64,000 nucleotides of DNA from Lysobacteraceae bacterium NML93-0793 (GTDB lineage Bacteria > Pseudomonadota > Gammaproteobacteria > Xanthomonadales > Xanthomonadaceae), in contig NTJG01000005.1 of the NCBI GenBank assembly GCA_002324875.1, positions 62,001 to 126,000 of the forward strand, given 5' to 3'. How positions within the stretch are numbered: position 1 is the first letter of the stretch; the number at the start of each line of letters is the position of its first letter. Positions 44,382 through 54,730 of this stretch are shown piece by piece. Position numbers and translations under genes: made by a program. The notes beneath the pieces were generated by a model. That model did no database searches. It saw nothing but the letters and a program-made list of their open reading frames with translations, and was not told the DNA's origin.

Positions 44382-45931
44382 CGCGGGCGGGCCCCCTCGG
44401 CCAACGCGTGCAGCAGATCGACATAGGACTTCTCGACGTCGGCCAGGCCGGCCGCGCCGACGCCGGGAGCCGGTCGGATCAGCATGTACTCGTCCGGCCC
44501 GTGCGCGCCCCAGCCGTGCCCGAGCCCGCCGAACACGAACGGCAGATCCAGCGTGCGCGTGAACTGGTAGAACGGCGCGCTGCCCGCGAGCCAAGGCGCC
44601 ACGCGCGCCTTGGCGCCGTACTTGTTGAAGACCCCGATCGCGGCCTGCACCAGCGGCGCCTCGGCCGGCGTGGCCGCGGCGGGATAGCCGGACAGCGGTC
44701 GGATCACGACATCATCGAAACCGCCGGCATCCAGATGCGCGCGGATCATCGCGTAGGCGGCATCGGGCTCGAGACCGGGCGGCAGGCGCGAATCGAGTTT
44801 GGCCGTGGCGACGTGCGGCAGGATCGTCTTCATGCCCTCGCCGGTGTAGCCGCTCCAGAGGCCGTCGATGTTTAGCGTCGGCTCCCACAGGTTGCGCACG
44901 ATGGCCTCGCGGCCGGTGAGTCCGTCGATCCAGCGCTCCACGCCGAGCGAGCGCTGCAGCGCGGCATCGTCGACATCGGCGGCCAGCGCGTTGACGAGGG
45001 TCTGCTCCGCTTCGCTAGGCGGGGTGACCGCCTCGTAGTAGCCGGGAATCGCGACCGTGTTGCCGTCGGCCGAGGTCAGCGAGGCGATGGCCTGCACCAG
45101 GCGCAGCGCCGGTGCGTCGACCAGGGACTTGAACGAGCCGTGGATCTCCGCGCGGGTCGGCCCGCCGTGCGCGCCGCCGCGGGCTTCGAGTTCGAAGTAG
45201 ATGATGCCCTTCACGCCGAGGTTGAGCTGGGCATCGCCCGCAGCGCTCTGCACCAGCATCGGAAACAACGCGCCATCGGCCCCACGCAGCCGATCGCGCC
45301 ACGGCGCCAGCACGGCGCCGAAGTTCGGCGAACCCAGTTCCTCCTCGCCTTCGGCGACGACGTAGAGATTGACCGGCAGCGTGCCCTCGACCGCCAGCAT
45401 CGAGGCCACCGCATTGAGGAAAGCGCGCTGCGGGCCCTTCTGGTTCATCGCGCCACGTGCCATCAGCACGGTGCCGAGTTCGTGTTCGACCAGCTCACCG
45501 GCGAAGGGATCGGCGATCCGCCAGTTCGGCTCGACCGGCTGCACGTCGTACATCATGTAGACGACCAGCGTGACCGGTGCGCCGGCGTCGTAGTGACCGA
45601 GCACGCCGGGATGGCCGAGCGTCTCCACACGCTGCACGTCCTGGAAGCCCAGGCCGCGCAGGTCGTCGGCGAGCAGATCGGCCATCGCCGCGATGCCGTC
45701 GTCGGTCGCGCTGATCGAGCGCTGGCGTACCCAGCGCTGCAGCTGCGCGACGTGCGCGGCCTGCTGTGCGTCGATGTGCGCATAGACCGCATCGTGGCGG
45801 CCCGCGTAGGCCGGCACCGCCGTCGAATCGAACTGCGCCTGCGTGGTGAAGGTGTAGACGGGGCGTTCGGCCTGGGCCGATGCGATCGTCAGCAGCACGG
45901 CGGACGTCAGGGCGATAGTGGACAGGCGCAT
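44378..45931 (-). CDS. M20-family metallopeptidase, secreted
   Basis: 517 residues. A signal peptide (MRLSTIALTSAVLLTIASAQA) leads to a zinc peptidase of the M20 family. Metal-site segments are VYMMYDVQPVEPNW (Asp in the usual HxD position, with Met-Tyr in place of Gly-His), ARGAMNQKGP, and AEGEEELGS with the catalytic and metal glutamates. The dimerisation domain contains GGAHGGPTRAEIHGSF, and GLGHGWGAHGPDEYM closes the site. The first motif reads YMMYDVQP rather than GHxDxVP, a known variant of carnosinase-like members. The ATG at 45931 was chosen over a GTG three codons upstream. Confidence 0.85.
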   Translation of the reverse strand: MRLSTIALTSAVLLTIASAQAERPVYTFTTQAQFDSTAVPAYAGRHDAVYAHIDAQQAAHVAQLQRWVRQRSISATDDGIAAMADLLADDLRGLGFQDVQRVETLGHPGVLGHYDAGAPVTLVVYMMYDVQPVEPNWRIADPFAGELVEHELGTVLMARGAMNQKGPQRAFLNAVASMLAVEGTLPVNLYVVAEGEEELGSPNFGAVLAPWRDRLRGADGALFPMLVQSAAGDAQLNLGVKGIIYFELEARGGAHGGPTRAEIHGSFKSLVDAPALRLVQAIASLTSADGNTVAIPGYYEAVTPPSEAEQTLVNALAADVDDAALQRSLGVERWIDGLTGREAIVRNLWEPTLNIDGLWSGYTGEGMKTILPHVATAKLDSRLPPGLEPDAAYAMIRAHLDAGGFDDVVIRPLSGYPAAATPAEAPLVQAAIGVFNKYGAKARVAPWLAGSAPFYQFTRTLDLPFVFGGLGHGWGAHGPDEYMLIRPAPGVGAAGLADVEKSYVDLLHALAEGARPR

Positions 45932-45984
45932 CCTTGGCACTCCCGGGTCAGGTCACCGGATCATGCCCGCGATCGGCGCGCGTG

Positions 45985-46020
45985 CAAAACCGCGGCCGGC
46001 CACGCCGGCACCATGCGGTG
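45985..46020 (-). terminator. Probable terminator of the his operon
   Basis: On the minus strand, 14 bases after the hisIE stop, ACCGC...GCGGT stems enclose an inner GCCGG-CGTGG-CCGGC hairpin and are followed by TTTTGC. The T-run is short, so it may be weak. It separates hisIE from the M20 peptidase gene on the same strand. Confidence 0.5.
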
Positions 46021-46033
46021 CGCACGGCGGCGC

Positions 46034-46654
46034 TTACCCGCCGCGCGCGCGCAGCACCTGTTCGACATCGGCCAGCGACAGATCCCGCGCGCGCAGCAGC
46101 ACGATCAGGTGGTAGAGCAGATCCGCGCTTTCGCCGAGCAGAGCCTCGTCCTCCTGCACCACGCCGGCGAGCGCGGTTTCCACGCCCTCCTCGCCCACCT
46201 TCTGCGCGATGCGGCGGATGCCGCCTTCGAACAGCCGCGTGGTGTAGCTGCCCTCGGGCCGTTCGCGCGCACGGGTGGCGATCAACGCGTCGAGTTCGGC
46301 GAGCACGCCCGCCGGTGCATCGGGAAAACAGCTCGGACGCTGCAGGTGACAGGTCGGCCCGCGTGGATGCGCCAGCACGAGAATCGTGTCGGCGTCGCAG
46401 TCGGCCTCCATCGAGACCAGTTCCAGCGTGTGGCCGGACTGCTCGCCCTTGGTCCACAGGCGCTGCTTGCTGCGACTGAAGAAGGTCACCTGGCCGCGGC
46501 GCAGCGTTTCCGCGTACGCCGCGCGGTCCATGTAACCGAGCATCAGCACGCGCAGCGTGGCGGCATCCTGGACGACGGCGGGCAGCAGGCCGTCGCCCTT
46601 CGACCAGTCGAGCGCGTCGGCGTCGGGCGCGGTGGCAATGGCGGGGGATGTCAT
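46034..46654 (-). CDS. hisIE: Phosphoribosyl-AMP cyclohydrolase / phosphoribosyl-ATP pyrophosphatase
   Basis: 206-residue fusion that carries out steps 2 and 3 of histidine synthesis. HisI part: [38 protein letters not shown] and [26 protein letters not shown], with the metal-binding Asp and Cys residues. HisE part: [28 protein letters not shown] and [13 protein letters not shown]. The ATG at 46654 overlaps the hisF stop. Last gene of the operon. Confidence 0.97.
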   Translation of the reverse strand: MTSPAIATAPDADALDWSKGDGLLPAVVQDAATLRVLMLGYMDRAAYAETLRRGQVTFFSRSKQRLWTKGEQSGHTLELVSMEADCDADTILVLAHPRGPTCHLQRPSCFPDAPAGVLAELDALIATRARERPEGSYTTRLFEGGIRRIAQKVGEEGVETALAGVVQEDEALLGESADLLYHLIVLLRARDLSLADVEQVLRARGG

Positions 46655-47424
46655 GGGCGGCGCACCTCGATGTGCTGCGCGGCGAGCGCGCGCTTGAGTT
46701 CGGGAATGGCGATGCGGCCGCTGTGGAACACGCTCGCCGCCAGCGCGCCGTCGACGTCGGCCTGCAGGAACGCGTCGGCGAAATGCGCGATCTCGCCGGC
46801 GCCGCCCGAGGCGATCAGCGGCACCGCACAGACTGCGCGCGCAGCCGCCAGTTGTTCGAGATCGTAACCGGTGCGCACGCCGTCCTTGTCCATGCAATTG
46901 AGGACGATCTCGCCCGCGCCCAGGTGCACGGCCTCGGCGATCCAGTCCAATGTGCGGATCGGCAGTTGGCGGGTGCGATCGGGATCGCCGGTGTGGCTGC
47001 GCACGCGCCATTCGCCGTCGGTTTCACGGATCGAATCGATGCCGACGACCACGCATTGCACGCCGAAGGCCTCGGCCAGTTCGGCGATCAGCGCAGGCCG
47101 CTCCAGCGCCGGCGTGTTCACCGAGATCTTGTCGGCGCCGGCGTGCAGTACCGCGCGCGCGGTGTCGACGTCGCGGATGCCGCCGGCCACGCAGAACGGA
47201 ATGTCGATCAGACGCGAGACCCGCTCCACCCAGCCGCGATCGACCGAGCGCCCTTGCGGGCTGGCCGAGATGTCGTAGAACACCAGTTCGTCGGCACCTG
47301 CGTCGCGATAGCGCAGTGCGAGATCGACGATGTCGCCCATGTCGACGTGGTCGCGGAAACGTACGCCCTTGACCACGCGCCCCTCGCGCACGTCGAGGCA
47401 GGGAATGATGCGGTGGCTCAGCAT
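46651..47424 (-). CDS. hisF: Imidazole glycerol phosphate synthase cyclase subunit
   Basis: 257-residue (beta/alpha)8 barrel. Catalytic Asp near the start in [16 protein letters not shown] and the second in [20 protein letters not shown]. It works with HisH to form imidazole glycerol phosphate and AICAR. It overlaps hisA by 7 bases and hisIE by 4. Confidence 0.98.
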   Translation of the reverse strand: MLSHRIIPCLDVREGRVVKGVRFRDHVDMGDIVDLALRYRDAGADELVFYDISASPQGRSVDRGWVERVSRLIDIPFCVAGGIRDVDTARAVLHAGADKISVNTPALERPALIAELAEAFGVQCVVVGIDSIRETDGEWRVRSHTGDPDRTRQLPIRTLDWIAEAVHLGAGEIVLNCMDKDGVRTGYDLEQLAAARAVCAVPLIASGGAGEIAHFADAFLQADVDGALAASVFHSGRIAIPELKRALAAQHIEVRRP

Positions 47425-48152
47425 GCCAGCGCCTCGGCGAGATCCAGTCGCCCTTCGAGCAGTGCCCGGCCGAGCACGATCCCGCCGCAGCCCTGGGCCT
47501 TGGCCGCACGCACGTCCGCGAGTTCGCGTACGCCGCCCGAGGCCTGCACGTCGAGCGTGGGCACCAGCGTTTTCAGGTGCGCGTAGAGATCGAGATTGGG
47601 GCCGGAGAGCATGCCGTCGCGGGCGATGTCGGTACTCAACAGATGCGTGAGACCGCCCTGCGCATAGCGCGCCGCGAGCACGTCGAGCGTGGCGTCGGCG
47701 GTTTCGGTCCAGCCGTGCACCGGCAGATGCCAGGCGCCATCGCGACCCTGCCGGGTGTCGAGCGCGACGGTGATGGATTCGGCGCCGAAGCGTTCGATCC
47801 ATTGCAGCACGCGCTCGGGCTCGCGCACCGCGAGCGAGCCGACCACAACGCGTTCGGCGCCAGCATCGAGAATACGGCGCACGTCGTCCTCGGTGCGCAC
47901 GCCGCCGCCGGTCTGCACGCGCAGGCCGGTATCGGCGCGGATGCGCGCGAGCAGCGGCGCGAGCGTGTAGCCGCCTTCGCGGGCCGCATCGAGATCGACC
48001 AGATGCAGCCACTCGGCACCGGCTTCGGCATAGGCCTCGATCTGCGCCATGGGATCGTCGCCGTAGCGGGTCTCCTGCGCGTAGTCGCCCTGCACCAGGC
48101 GCACGACACGGCCGTGGCGGATGTCGATCGCGGGATAGACGGTGAACGCCAT
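47418..48152 (-). CDS. hisA: ProFAR isomerase
   Basis: 244-residue barrel, paralogous to His[20 protein letters not shown] carries the first catalytic Asp, [12 protein letters not shown] the phosphate site and [15 protein letters not shown] the second Asp. Isomerises the ProFAR intermediate. It lies 3 bases after hisH. Confidence 0.98.
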   Translation of the reverse strand: MAFTVYPAIDIRHGRVVRLVQGDYAQETRYGDDPMAQIEAYAEAGAEWLHLVDLDAAREGGYTLAPLLARIRADTGLRVQTGGGVRTEDDVRRILDAGAERVVVGSLAVREPERVLQWIERFGAESITVALDTRQGRDGAWHLPVHGWTETADATLDVLAARYAQGGLTHLLSTDIARDGMLSGPNLDLYAHLKTLVPTLDVQASGGVRELADVRAAKAQGCGGIVLGRALLEGRLDLAEALAC

Positions 48153-48155
48153 GAC

Positions 48156-48755
48156 TCAGGCCTCGAACGCGGGAGAAAGGAAGTTGCGCAGTACGCGCGC
48201 GCCGACGGCCGCCGAGCGCTCGGGATGGAACTGGGTGCCGGCGACGCGGCCGCGGCGCACCGCGGCGGCGAACGCCTCGCCGTGATCGCCGGCCAGCACG
48301 CAGTCGTCGGTGACCGGCGCGGCGAAGCTGTGGACGAAATAGGCCTGGGCGCCGTCGACGCCGTCGACCAGCGCGTCGGCACGTGTGGCGCGCAGCGTGC
48401 TCCACCCCATGTGCGGCACGCGCAGGCCAGGCCCGCCGCGCAGGCGCGACACGCGGCCCGGCAACAGGCCGAGACCGGCGACGTCGCCCTCCTCCGAGGA
48501 CTCGAAGAGCAGCTGCATGCCGACACAAATGCCGAGCAGCGGCCGCTCGAGCGTGCGCAGCACCTCGACCAGATCGAGCTGCTGCAGTCGCGCCATGACC
48601 TGCGCCGCGGTGCCGACGCCGGGCAGGATCACCCGCTCGGCAGCGCGGATGCTGGCGGCGTCGGTGACCAGTGCTGCATCGATGTCGAGACGCTCGAAGG
48701 CGTAGCGCACCGAACCGGTGTTGGCGCCGCCGGCGTCGACGATGACGACGCGCAT
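48156..48755 (-). CDS. hisH: Imidazole glycerol phosphate synthase glutaminase subunit
   Basis: 199-residue class I glutamine amidotransferase. Nucleophile Cys in [19 protein letters not shown] and the His-Glu pair in GTQFHPERS. Supplies ammonia through the HisF barrel. The ATG at 48755 shares one base with the hisB stop (TGATG), so translation is coupled. Confidence 0.97.
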   Translation of the reverse strand: MRVVIVDAGGANTGSVRYAFERLDIDAALVTDAASIRAAERVILPGVGTAAQVMARLQQLDLVEVLRTLERPLLGICVGMQLLFESSEEGDVAGLGLLPGRVSRLRGGPGLRVPHMGWSTLRATRADALVDGVDGAQAYFVHSFAAPVTDDCVLAGDHGEAFAAAVRRGRVAGTQFHPERSAAVGARVLRNFLSPAFEA

Positions 48756-49840
48756 CACAACGTCCCCTTCGTACTCGGCAGCGCATCGCCGCTGCGGCGC
48801 ACCGCCTGGCCGAGCGCGCGTGCGAAGGCCTTGAAGCAGGCTTCGACCTTGTGGTGGTCGTTGTCGCCCTCGACCTTCAGGTTGAGATTCAGCGCCGCCG
48901 AATCGCAGATCGAGCGGAAGAAATGCTCGACCAGTTCGGTCGGCATGTCGCCGACGCGTTCGCGCACGAAGCTGCCGTCGAACACGAGGTACGGCCGGCC
49001 GCCGAAGTCCAGTGCAGCGCTCGCCAGCGTCTCGTCCATCGGCAGGGTGAAGCCGTAACGCGCGATGCCGCGCTTGTCGCCGAGCGCCTCGCGCAGCGCA
49101 TGGCCCAGCGCGATCCCGGTGTCCTCGATCGTGTGGTGCTCGTCGATCTGCAGATCGCCGTCGGCCTGCACCACCAGCGAGATGCCGGCGTGCGTGCCGA
49201 TCTGGTCGAGCATGTGATCGAAGAACGGCAGGCCGGTGGAGACGCGCGCATCGGCCGCGGCATCGAGGTCGAGCTCGACCCGGATCTTCGTTTCCTTGGT
49301 GTTGCGGACCACGGTCGCGCGCCGGGGCGCGTCGCACAGCTCGTGCGCGATGCCGGCCCAGTCCCACTCGCCGCCGAACTGCGCGGTGCGCAGCTTGAAC
49401 CCGCGGATACCGAGGTTCTCCGCGAACTGGATGTCGGTGTCGCGGTCGCCGACCATCGCCGAGTTGTCGAGATCGATGCCGCGATCGCGCAGGTAGTGCA
49501 TCACCAGACCGAGCGCCGGCTTGCGCGTCGGCGCGTTGTCTGCCGGCCAGCTGCGGTCGACCAGCACTTCGCGGAACACGATGCCCTGGCTTTCGAAGAT
49601 GCCGAGCATCAGATCGTTCGGGCCGTCGAAGCTCGCCTGCGGATAGCCGTCCGTGCCCAGGCCGTCCTGGTTGGTGACGATGACGAACTCGAAGCCGGCA
49701 TCGCGCAGGCGCAGCAGTGCGGGGATGACTCCGGGCACGAAGCGCAGTTTCTCGAACGAATCGATCTGGAAATCCGCCGGTTCCTCGATCAGGGTGCCGT
49801 CGCGATCGACGAACAGGATCTTCTTGCCGCGCGTACTCAT
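48755..49840 (-). CDS. hisB: Bifunctional histidinol-phosphatase / imidazoleglycerol-phosphate dehydratase
   Basis: 361 residues with two domains. The N-terminal HAD phosphatase (residues ~1-165) has [12 protein letters not shown] with the nucleophilic Asp and VTNQDGLG. The C-terminal dehydratase has [26 protein letters not shown] and the metal-binding [15 protein letters not shown]. The fused form is typical of enterobacteria and xanthomonads. It overlaps hisC by 4 bases (ATGA). Confidence 0.98.
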   Translation of the reverse strand: MSTRGKKILFVDRDGTLIEEPADFQIDSFEKLRFVPGVIPALLRLRDAGFEFVIVTNQDGLGTDGYPQASFDGPNDLMLGIFESQGIVFREVLVDRSWPADNAPTRKPALGLVMHYLRDRGIDLDNSAMVGDRDTDIQFAENLGIRGFKLRTAQFGGEWDWAGIAHELCDAPRRATVVRNTKETKIRVELDLDAAADARVSTGLPFFDHMLDQIGTHAGISLVVQADGDLQIDEHHTIEDTGIALGHALREALGDKRGIARYGFTLPMDETLASAALDFGGRPYLVFDGSFVRERVGDMPTELVEHFFRSICDSAALNLNLKVEGDNDHHKVEACFKAFARALGQAVRRSGDALPSTKGTL

Positions 49841-50919
49841 GCCGCGATCTCCAACGCTTGCAGGGCGGACACCACGCGCGCGTTCTGCGCAGGCGTGCCC
49901 AGACTGATACGCAGCGCATCACCGAGTTGCGCCGCGGCGCGCTGGTCGCGCACGACGATGCCGGCCGAGAGCAGCGCAGCGAACGCGCGATCGGCGTCCT
50001 CGAAGCGCACCAGCAGGTAGTTGCCGGCCGACGGATAGACCCGGCGCACGCCCGGCATGGCCGCGAGTGCCGAGGCGAGCGCATCGCGCTCGACCATGGT
50101 CTCGGTGACGCGCGCCTGCGTGAGCGCGAGCGCGTCCGGCGACAGCCCGGCCAGCGCAAGGTCGGCGCAGGGCGTCGGCACCGGATACGGCGCCTGGCAG
50201 CGGCGCAGCACCGCGATCAGATCCGGATGCCCGATCGCCACGCCGATCCGGGCGGCCGCAAGCGCATGCGCTTTCGACAGTGTGCGCAGCACCACGAGGT
50301 TCTCGTGCGCGGCGAGCAGCGTAGTGGCCGAGGCCGCGTCGGCGAACTCGATATAGGCCTCGTCGACGACGACCACCGCCCGCCCCGACAGCGCATCGGC
50401 CAGATGATCGACCTCGGCCAGGGGTACCAGGCCGCCGGTGGGATTCGACGGCGAACACAGGAACACGAGCTTCGCGCCACGCGCGAGCGCCGCGCCGCGG
50501 ACCGCGGCGATGTCCACGCCGAAGCCGTCCGGGCCATCGATCAGCGGCACCTCGATGAAGGGCGCGCCCTGCAGCCGTGCGCTCACCGCGTACATGCCGA
50601 ACACCGGCGGCGTCGCCAGCACGGCGTCGCGGCCGGGCACGCACAGCGCGCGCACCAGCAGGTCGATCGCCTCGTCGCTGCCGCGGCCGATCAGCAGCTG
50701 CTCGACCTCGACGCCGTACACCTCGGCCAGCCGCGCCTGCAGTTCGGGCGGCTGCGGCGACGGATAGCGCCGGCAACGCCCCTCGGCATCACCGGGATTC
50801 GCCAGTGGCGACTCGTTGGCGTTGAGCCAGACGTCCCCTTCGAGCCGCTGCGTGCGCGCCGAGGCGTAGCCGGCGAAATCACGCAGGTCCTCGCGGACCA
50901 GATCGCGCACGCTGCTCAT
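49837..50919 (-). CDS. hisC: Histidinol-phosphate aminotransferase
   Basis: 360-residue fold-type I PLP enzyme. NANESP near the N-terminus, [21 protein letters not shown] with the PLP Asp, and the Schiff-base lysine in [16 protein letters not shown]. Its ATG overlaps the hisD stop. An Ala-rich composition follows local GC bias. Confidence 0.97.
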   Translation of the reverse strand: MSSVRDLVREDLRDFAGYASARTQRLEGDVWLNANESPLANPGDAEGRCRRYPSPQPPELQARLAEVYGVEVEQLLIGRGSDEAIDLLVRALCVPGRDAVLATPPVFGMYAVSARLQGAPFIEVPLIDGPDGFGVDIAAVRGAALARGAKLVFLCSPSNPTGGLVPLAEVDHLADALSGRAVVVVDEAYIEFADAASATTLLAAHENLVVLRTLSKAHALAAARIGVAIGHPDLIAVLRRCQAPYPVPTPCADLALAGLSPDALALTQARVTETMVERDALASALAAMPGVRRVYPSAGNYLLVRFEDADRAFAALLSAGIVVRDQRAAAQLGDALRISLGTPAQNARVVSALQALEIAA

Positions 50920-52256
50920 GCCGCCGCCTTCGCGATCCGCAGCGCGACCGCGTTCGCGTGGGCGTCCAGACCCTCGGCACGCGCCATCGCCACCGCGTCC
51001 GGTCCGATCGCACGGATACCGGCGGCGCTGGCCGACTGCACGCTGACCGTGTTCTGGAAGCTCGACACGCTCACCCCGCTCCAGGCGCGCGCGGCGCCGC
51101 CGGTCGGCAGCACGTGGTTGGTGCCGCTGCAGTAGTCGCCGAGCGCTTCGGGCGTCCAGTCGCCGAGGAACACCGAGCCGGCGACCTCGACGCGATCGAG
51201 CCAGTCGCGCGGCGCTCGCAGCGCGAGGATCAGGTGTTCGGGCGCATAGCGGTTGCTGATCTCGAACGCGGTGTCGAGCGTGTCCACCCGCAGCAGCCGC
51301 GAGCGCGCCATCGCCTGGCGTGCGATCGCAGCGCGCGACAGCGCCGCCAGTTGCGTCGACAGCTCGGCGCGCACCCGCTGCAGCAGCGCGTCATCGTCGG
51401 ACAGCAGGATCACCTGCGAATCCGGGCCGTGTTCGGCCTGGGACAGCAGATCGGCAGCGACGAACGCGGCATCGGCACCGGCGTCGGCGATCACCAGCAC
51501 TTCCGACGGACCGGCCGGCATGTCGATCGCGACCGTGCCGCCTTGCGCCACCTGCTGTTTGGCTTCGGTGACAAAGCTGTTGCCGGGACCGAACAACTTG
51601 TCGCAGGCGGGCACGCGCGCGGTACCGAAGGCCATCGCCGCGATCGCCTGCGCGCCGCCGAGCTTGAACACGCGGTGCACGCCGGTGAGTCGAGCGGCCA
51701 CCAGCACCGCCGGATCGGCGCTGCCGTCGGGGCGCGGCGGCGTGCACAGCACGACCTCGCGACAGCCAGCCAGGCGCGCCGGCACGCCGAGCATCAGTGC
51801 GGTCGACGGAAGCGGCGCAGTGCCCGCCGGCACGTACAGGCCGACGCGCGGGATCGGCCGCACGATGCGTGCGCAGTTGACGCCGACGGCGGTGTCGACG
51901 TCATAGCCGGACGGCATGCCCGCCGCGTGGAAGCGCTCGATGCGCGCGGCGGCATTGATCATCGCCTCGCGCAGGTCCGCGGGCACGGCGTCCTCGGCCG
52001 CGGCGAATTCGTCGGCGCCGACCTCGAAGTCCTCGAGGACCACGCGATCGAAGCGTTCGGTCAGCTCGCGCAAGGCGTCGTCGCCTCGCGTGCGCACGTC
52101 GTCGAGCACGTCGGCGACTGCGCTGCGCGTCTGCGCGGCGACGGCCTGCGTGGGCCGGCGCAGCAGTTCGGTGCGTGCGTCGGCGTCGGCCGCGCACCAG
52201 TCGACAATCGCCGGGATCGCGTCGTCGGGATCGGTCGTCACGATCTGCGTGCTCAT
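50916..52256 (-). CDS. hisD: Histidinol dehydrogenase
   Basis: 446-residue zinc enzyme for the last two oxidation steps to histidine. Family signature around [15 protein letters not shown], with the ligand Gln/His; [17 protein letters not shown] and [14 protein letters not shown] are typical. The ATG at 52256 overlaps the hisG stop; the frame upstream of it is antisense or shifted relative to hisG and was not used. Confidence 0.98.
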   Translation of the reverse strand: MSTQIVTTDPDDAIPAIVDWCAADADARTELLRRPTQAVAAQTRSAVADVLDDVRTRGDDALRELTERFDRVVLEDFEVGADEFAAAEDAVPADLREAMINAAARIERFHAAGMPSGYDVDTAVGVNCARIVRPIPRVGLYVPAGTAPLPSTALMLGVPARLAGCREVVLCTPPRPDGSADPAVLVAARLTGVHRVFKLGGAQAIAAMAFGTARVPACDKLFGPGNSFVTEAKQQVAQGGTVAIDMPAGPSEVLVIADAGADAAFVAADLLSQAEHGPDSQVILLSDDDALLQRVRAELSTQLAALSRAAIARQAMARSRLLRVDTLDTAFEISNRYAPEHLILALRAPRDWLDRVEVAGSVFLGDWTPEALGDYCSGTNHVLPTGGAARAWSGVSVSSFQNTVSVQSASAAGIRAIGPDAVAMARAEGLDAHANAVALRIAKAAA

Positions 52257-53167
52257 GCCAGCATCCGCTCCACCGGCAACACCATCAGTCCGGCAGCGCC
52301 GGCCTGCTTCAGGGCCTCGAGCCGTGGCCAGGTCATCTCGCCGTGGCAGAGCACCTGCAGTGCGACGCGATCGCTGCCGTCGACCTGCAACAGGGTCGGC
52401 GCTTCGGCATCGGGCAGCAGCTCGAGCAGCGCGTCCACGCCGTCGCGACGCGACTGGAACATCACCAGGCGGCTGTCGCGCAGCCGCAGCACACCGTCGA
52501 GCCGCCGCAGCAGAAGCGCAGCGAGATCGCCGCGCACGTCCGGCAGCGGCGTCACCGGGCCGGCCAGCACCGCCTCGCTGGTCATCAGCGTGACCGCGGG
52601 CTTGAGCTGATTGGCGGTCAGCGTGGCGCCGCTGGAGACGAGATCGCAGATCACGTCGGCCTGGCCCAGACGCGGCGCGATCTCCACCGAGCCCGACAGG
52701 TTGACGATGGTCGCCTCGACGCCGTTCGCATCCAGCCACTGCTGCAGCAGGCCGGGATAACTGGTGGCGATGCGGCTGCCCTGCAGTTGCGCCGGACCGG
52801 TCCATTCGGCCGATTCCGGAATCGCGATATCGAGCCGGCAGCCGCCGAAGCCGAGACCGCGCACCGCCTTCGACACCTGCGGCAGACCGCGCAAGGCACG
52901 ATCGGCCGCCACCTCGTCGAGCACGTTGCGGCCGACGATGCCGTAGTCGCAGACGCCGTCGGCGAGCAGGCCGGGAATGTCGTCGTCGCGCACCAGCAGC
53001 AGATCGACCGGCAGCGTTTCGCCGTAGCAGAACAGCTTGTCGCGGCTCTCGCGCCAGGACAGGCCACAGGAGGCCAGCAGGCCCCGCGCCGGCTCGCTCA
53101 GCCGGCCGGACTTCTGGATGGCGATACGCAGGCGATCGCGCGGGGCGCCGCCGTTCACAGGACTCAT
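52253..53167 (-). CDS. hisG: ATP phosphoribosyltransferase, long form
   Basis: 304 residues; first and committed step of histidine synthesis. [20 protein letters not shown] opens the catalytic domain, [12 protein letters not shown] and [19 protein letters not shown] (PRPP loop) follow. The extra ~75-residue C-terminal domain is the histidine-binding allosteric domain of the long HisG type, so no HisZ is needed. The ATG at 53167 has a GAGG site upstream; it follows the repressor gene by 10 bases. Confidence 0.97.
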   Translation of the reverse strand: MSPVNGGAPRDRLRIAIQKSGRLSEPARGLLASCGLSWRESRDKLFCYGETLPVDLLLVRDDDIPGLLADGVCDYGIVGRNVLDEVAADRALRGLPQVSKAVRGLGFGGCRLDIAIPESAEWTGPAQLQGSRIATSYPGLLQQWLDANGVEATIVNLSGSVEIAPRLGQADVICDLVSSGATLTANQLKPAVTLMTSEAVLAGPVTPLPDVRGDLAALLLRRLDGVLRLRDSRLVMFQSRRDGVDALLELLPDAEAPTLLQVDGSDRVALQVLCHGEMTWPRLEALKQAGAAGLMVLPVERMLA

Positions 53168-53177
53168 GGGGGTGACC

Positions 53178-53501
53178 TCAGTGGGATTCGTGGGTGCGGG
53201 ACGCGCGGCGTGCCGCGATCGCATAGCCGCCGGCGCCTCGGTCGAGCGTGCGCGCGACGCGGCCCACCGTCGTCACGCTGACGCCGGTGCGCTCGTGGAT
53301 CTCGCGATACGGCACGCCCTGCTGCAGCAGCGGCACCACGCGCCAGCGGTCGACCAGCGCTTCCAGCTCGGCCGGCGTGCACAGATCGTCGAGAAAGCGC
53401 GCGACCTCATCCGCCGTCTTCAAACCCGCGAACGCGCGCGCCAGCGCCGTCAGCGAGGCACTGGCTTCGTGGTCCGGCAGGGGTTCGGGGCGTTGCTTCA
53501 T
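53178..53501 (-). CDS. TrpR-family transcriptional repressor (YerC/YecD-like) of the his operon
   Basis: 107 residues of the all-helical TrpR fold. [64 protein letters not shown] contains the helix-turn-helix at about residues 62-85. It is the first gene of the his operon. A palindrome resembling the E. coli trp operator covers the promoter, so autoregulation and control of histidine synthesis are likely. The effector (histidine, tryptophan or none) is not shown by sequence. No clear Shine-Dalgarno precedes its ATG. Confidence 0.88.
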   Translation of the reverse strand: MKQRPEPLPDHEASASLTALARAFAGLKTADEVARFLDDLCTPAELEALVDRWRVVPLLQQGVPYREIHERTGVSVTTVGRVARTLDRGAGGYAIAARRASRTHESH

Positions 53502-53518
53502 GGGAGCGTGGACGTATC

Positions 53519-53542
53519 AATGTAATAGCGCGCTAGTACATT
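53519..53542. promoter_or_regulatory. 24-bp palindromic operator, trp-operator-like
   Basis: 11 of 12 base pairs are symmetric (mismatch at 53525/53536). Read on the minus strand, the core is TGTACTAG-CGCG-CTATTACA, against the idealised E. coli trp operator TGTACTAG-TTAA-CTAGTACA: only one difference outside the central four bases. It begins 18 bases upstream of the TrpR-like gene's ATG and overlaps the predicted -10 box. Confidence 0.8.
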
Positions 53543-53565
53543 ACTCCGATCTCTGTCGAAGTCAA
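53538..53565 (-). promoter_or_regulatory. Predicted promoter of the his operon
   Basis: On the minus strand, TTGACT (53565-53560) and TAATGT (53543-53538) are separated by 16 bases, a plausible sigma-70 promoter. The -10 hexamer lies within the palindromic operator, as expected for simple repression. Predicted by eye. Confidence 0.5.
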
Positions 53566-53738
53566 TCGGCGGATACGCGCGCGATTGCCGCGAGTCAGCG
53601 ATCGAACCCGCGAGCGACCCGACGCGCGCCGCCGGAGCGCCCATGCGCCGGCCGCGCGCGTCCGATGGACCGCAGCGTTCCACCCTGCATGCGCGTTTCC
53701 GGGCGACGATCGGGCGCCACATCAGACCCGGCACTTTC

Positions 53739-54062
53739 ATGCGCGAACGCCTCCAGGCCCTGCTCGATGCAGGTCGTGACGATGCACTGCTGCGCTTCGG
53801 GCTGGGCACTGCCTGCCTGCAGGCGGGCGACGCGGACGCCGCGGTGACGCATCTGGCGGCGGCGACGCGGCACGATCCGGAGTACTCGGCGGCCTGGAAA
53901 CTGCTCGGCAAGGCGCTGCTGGCCTGCGGATGTGAAACCGAGGCGGAGGCCGCCTGGCGGGCGGGACTCGGAGCCGCGGCGCGGCGCGGGGACGTGCAGT
54001 CCTCGAAGGAAATGACGGTATTCCTGCGGCGGATCGCGCGCGGGCGCCAGGCGACGTCCTAG
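53739..54062 (+). CDS. Small tetratricopeptide-repeat protein
   Basis: 107 residues. Two TPR-like units: RFGLGTACLQAGDADAAVTHLAAATRHDP and SAAWKLLGKALLACGCETEAEAAWRAGLGAAARRG, then a short basic tail. Cytoplasmic, probably a protein-interaction module. It is divergent from the his operon. I chose the ATG at 53739; an upstream in-frame start at 53643 adds residues without TPR character. Confidence 0.75.
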   Translation: MRERLQALLDAGRDDALLRFGLGTACLQAGDADAAVTHLAAATRHDPEYSAAWKLLGKALLACGCETEAEAAWRAGLGAAARRGDVQSSKEMTVFLRRIARGRQATS

Positions 54063-54193
54063 GCGCTTCCCCGACGCACGGTCCGCGGCCGCTTGGCACC
54101 GCTCGTCCCGAAGCTGGGCGGGCACCGGGTGCAGGCGCGCGCTTGCGCGGCATGCGCCAACCGGGGAATCGCCATCGCGCGCGGGCGCGCTCC

Positions 54194-54354
54194 TGGCGAA
54201 GGTCTGAAAAATTCCGCTCCTGGCTGTTATTCCCGCGGCGCTCATCAGCCACACGGGTGGTCAAGCGGGAATCCAGCGTCTTCGGTGTTCGAAGGCTTGA
54301 CGTCGCGGGATCCCCGCGTTTGCGGGGATGACGGCAGTGATCGGACCTTCCCTG
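54194..54354. repeat. ~165-bp palindromic interspersed element, full copy
   Basis: Left end GCGAAGGTCTGAAAAATTCCGCTC, right end GATCGGACCTTCCC; the first bases of each end are inverted repeats (GAAGGTC/GACCTTC with an intervening base). Internally it has a TTCCCGC...GCGGGAA stem and a perfect ATCCCCGC-GTTT-GCGGGGAT hairpin (54310-54329). It shares its block order with 37281-37446. It fills most of the 305-base gap between the TPR gene and the membrane-protein gene and could end both transcripts. Confidence 0.8.
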
Positions 54355-54367
54355 GAAGGCGGCGGAC

Positions 54368-54730
54368 CTATTCGCCGTCCCGGCGCGCGTGCAATGCCAT
54401 CCACGCCAGCGCGACGCCCGACAGCGCGCCGATCGAGGACATCAGCACGCGGGTACCGAGAAAATCCGGGTCGTGGATCTTCGCCAGCGCGATCCGCGCA
54501 TAGACCGGCGACTCCAGCCGCACCACGCCCATGTAGAACAGGTTCCAGGCATCGATGCCGGTGGCGATCACCAGCGCCGCCAGGCAGCCCCAGCCGAGGC
54601 TGGGGCCATGTGCCCAGCGGTTGCGCATACCCAGCCAGTGGAACAGCGCGAAGCACAGCGCGCCGACCAGCAGCGCGATGCCGGCGGCTTCGAGCACACC
54701 GAGCCAGCCGACGTGCAGCGGCAGGTTCAC
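54368..54730 (-). CDS. Small integral membrane protein of unknown function
   Basis: 120 residues with three predicted transmembrane helices (VLEAAGIALLVGALCFALFHWLG; LGWGCLAALVIATGIDAWNLFYM; LMSSIGALSGVALAWMALH). No recognised family. Its ATG overlaps the stop of the ammonia-lyase gene (ATGA), so it is the last gene of the hisS run. Confidence 0.65.
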   Translation of the reverse strand: MNLPLHVGWLGVLEAAGIALLVGALCFALFHWLGMRNRWAHGPSLGWGCLAALVIATGIDAWNLFYMGVVRLESPVYARIALAKIHDPDFLGTRVLMSSIGALSGVALAWMALHARRDGE

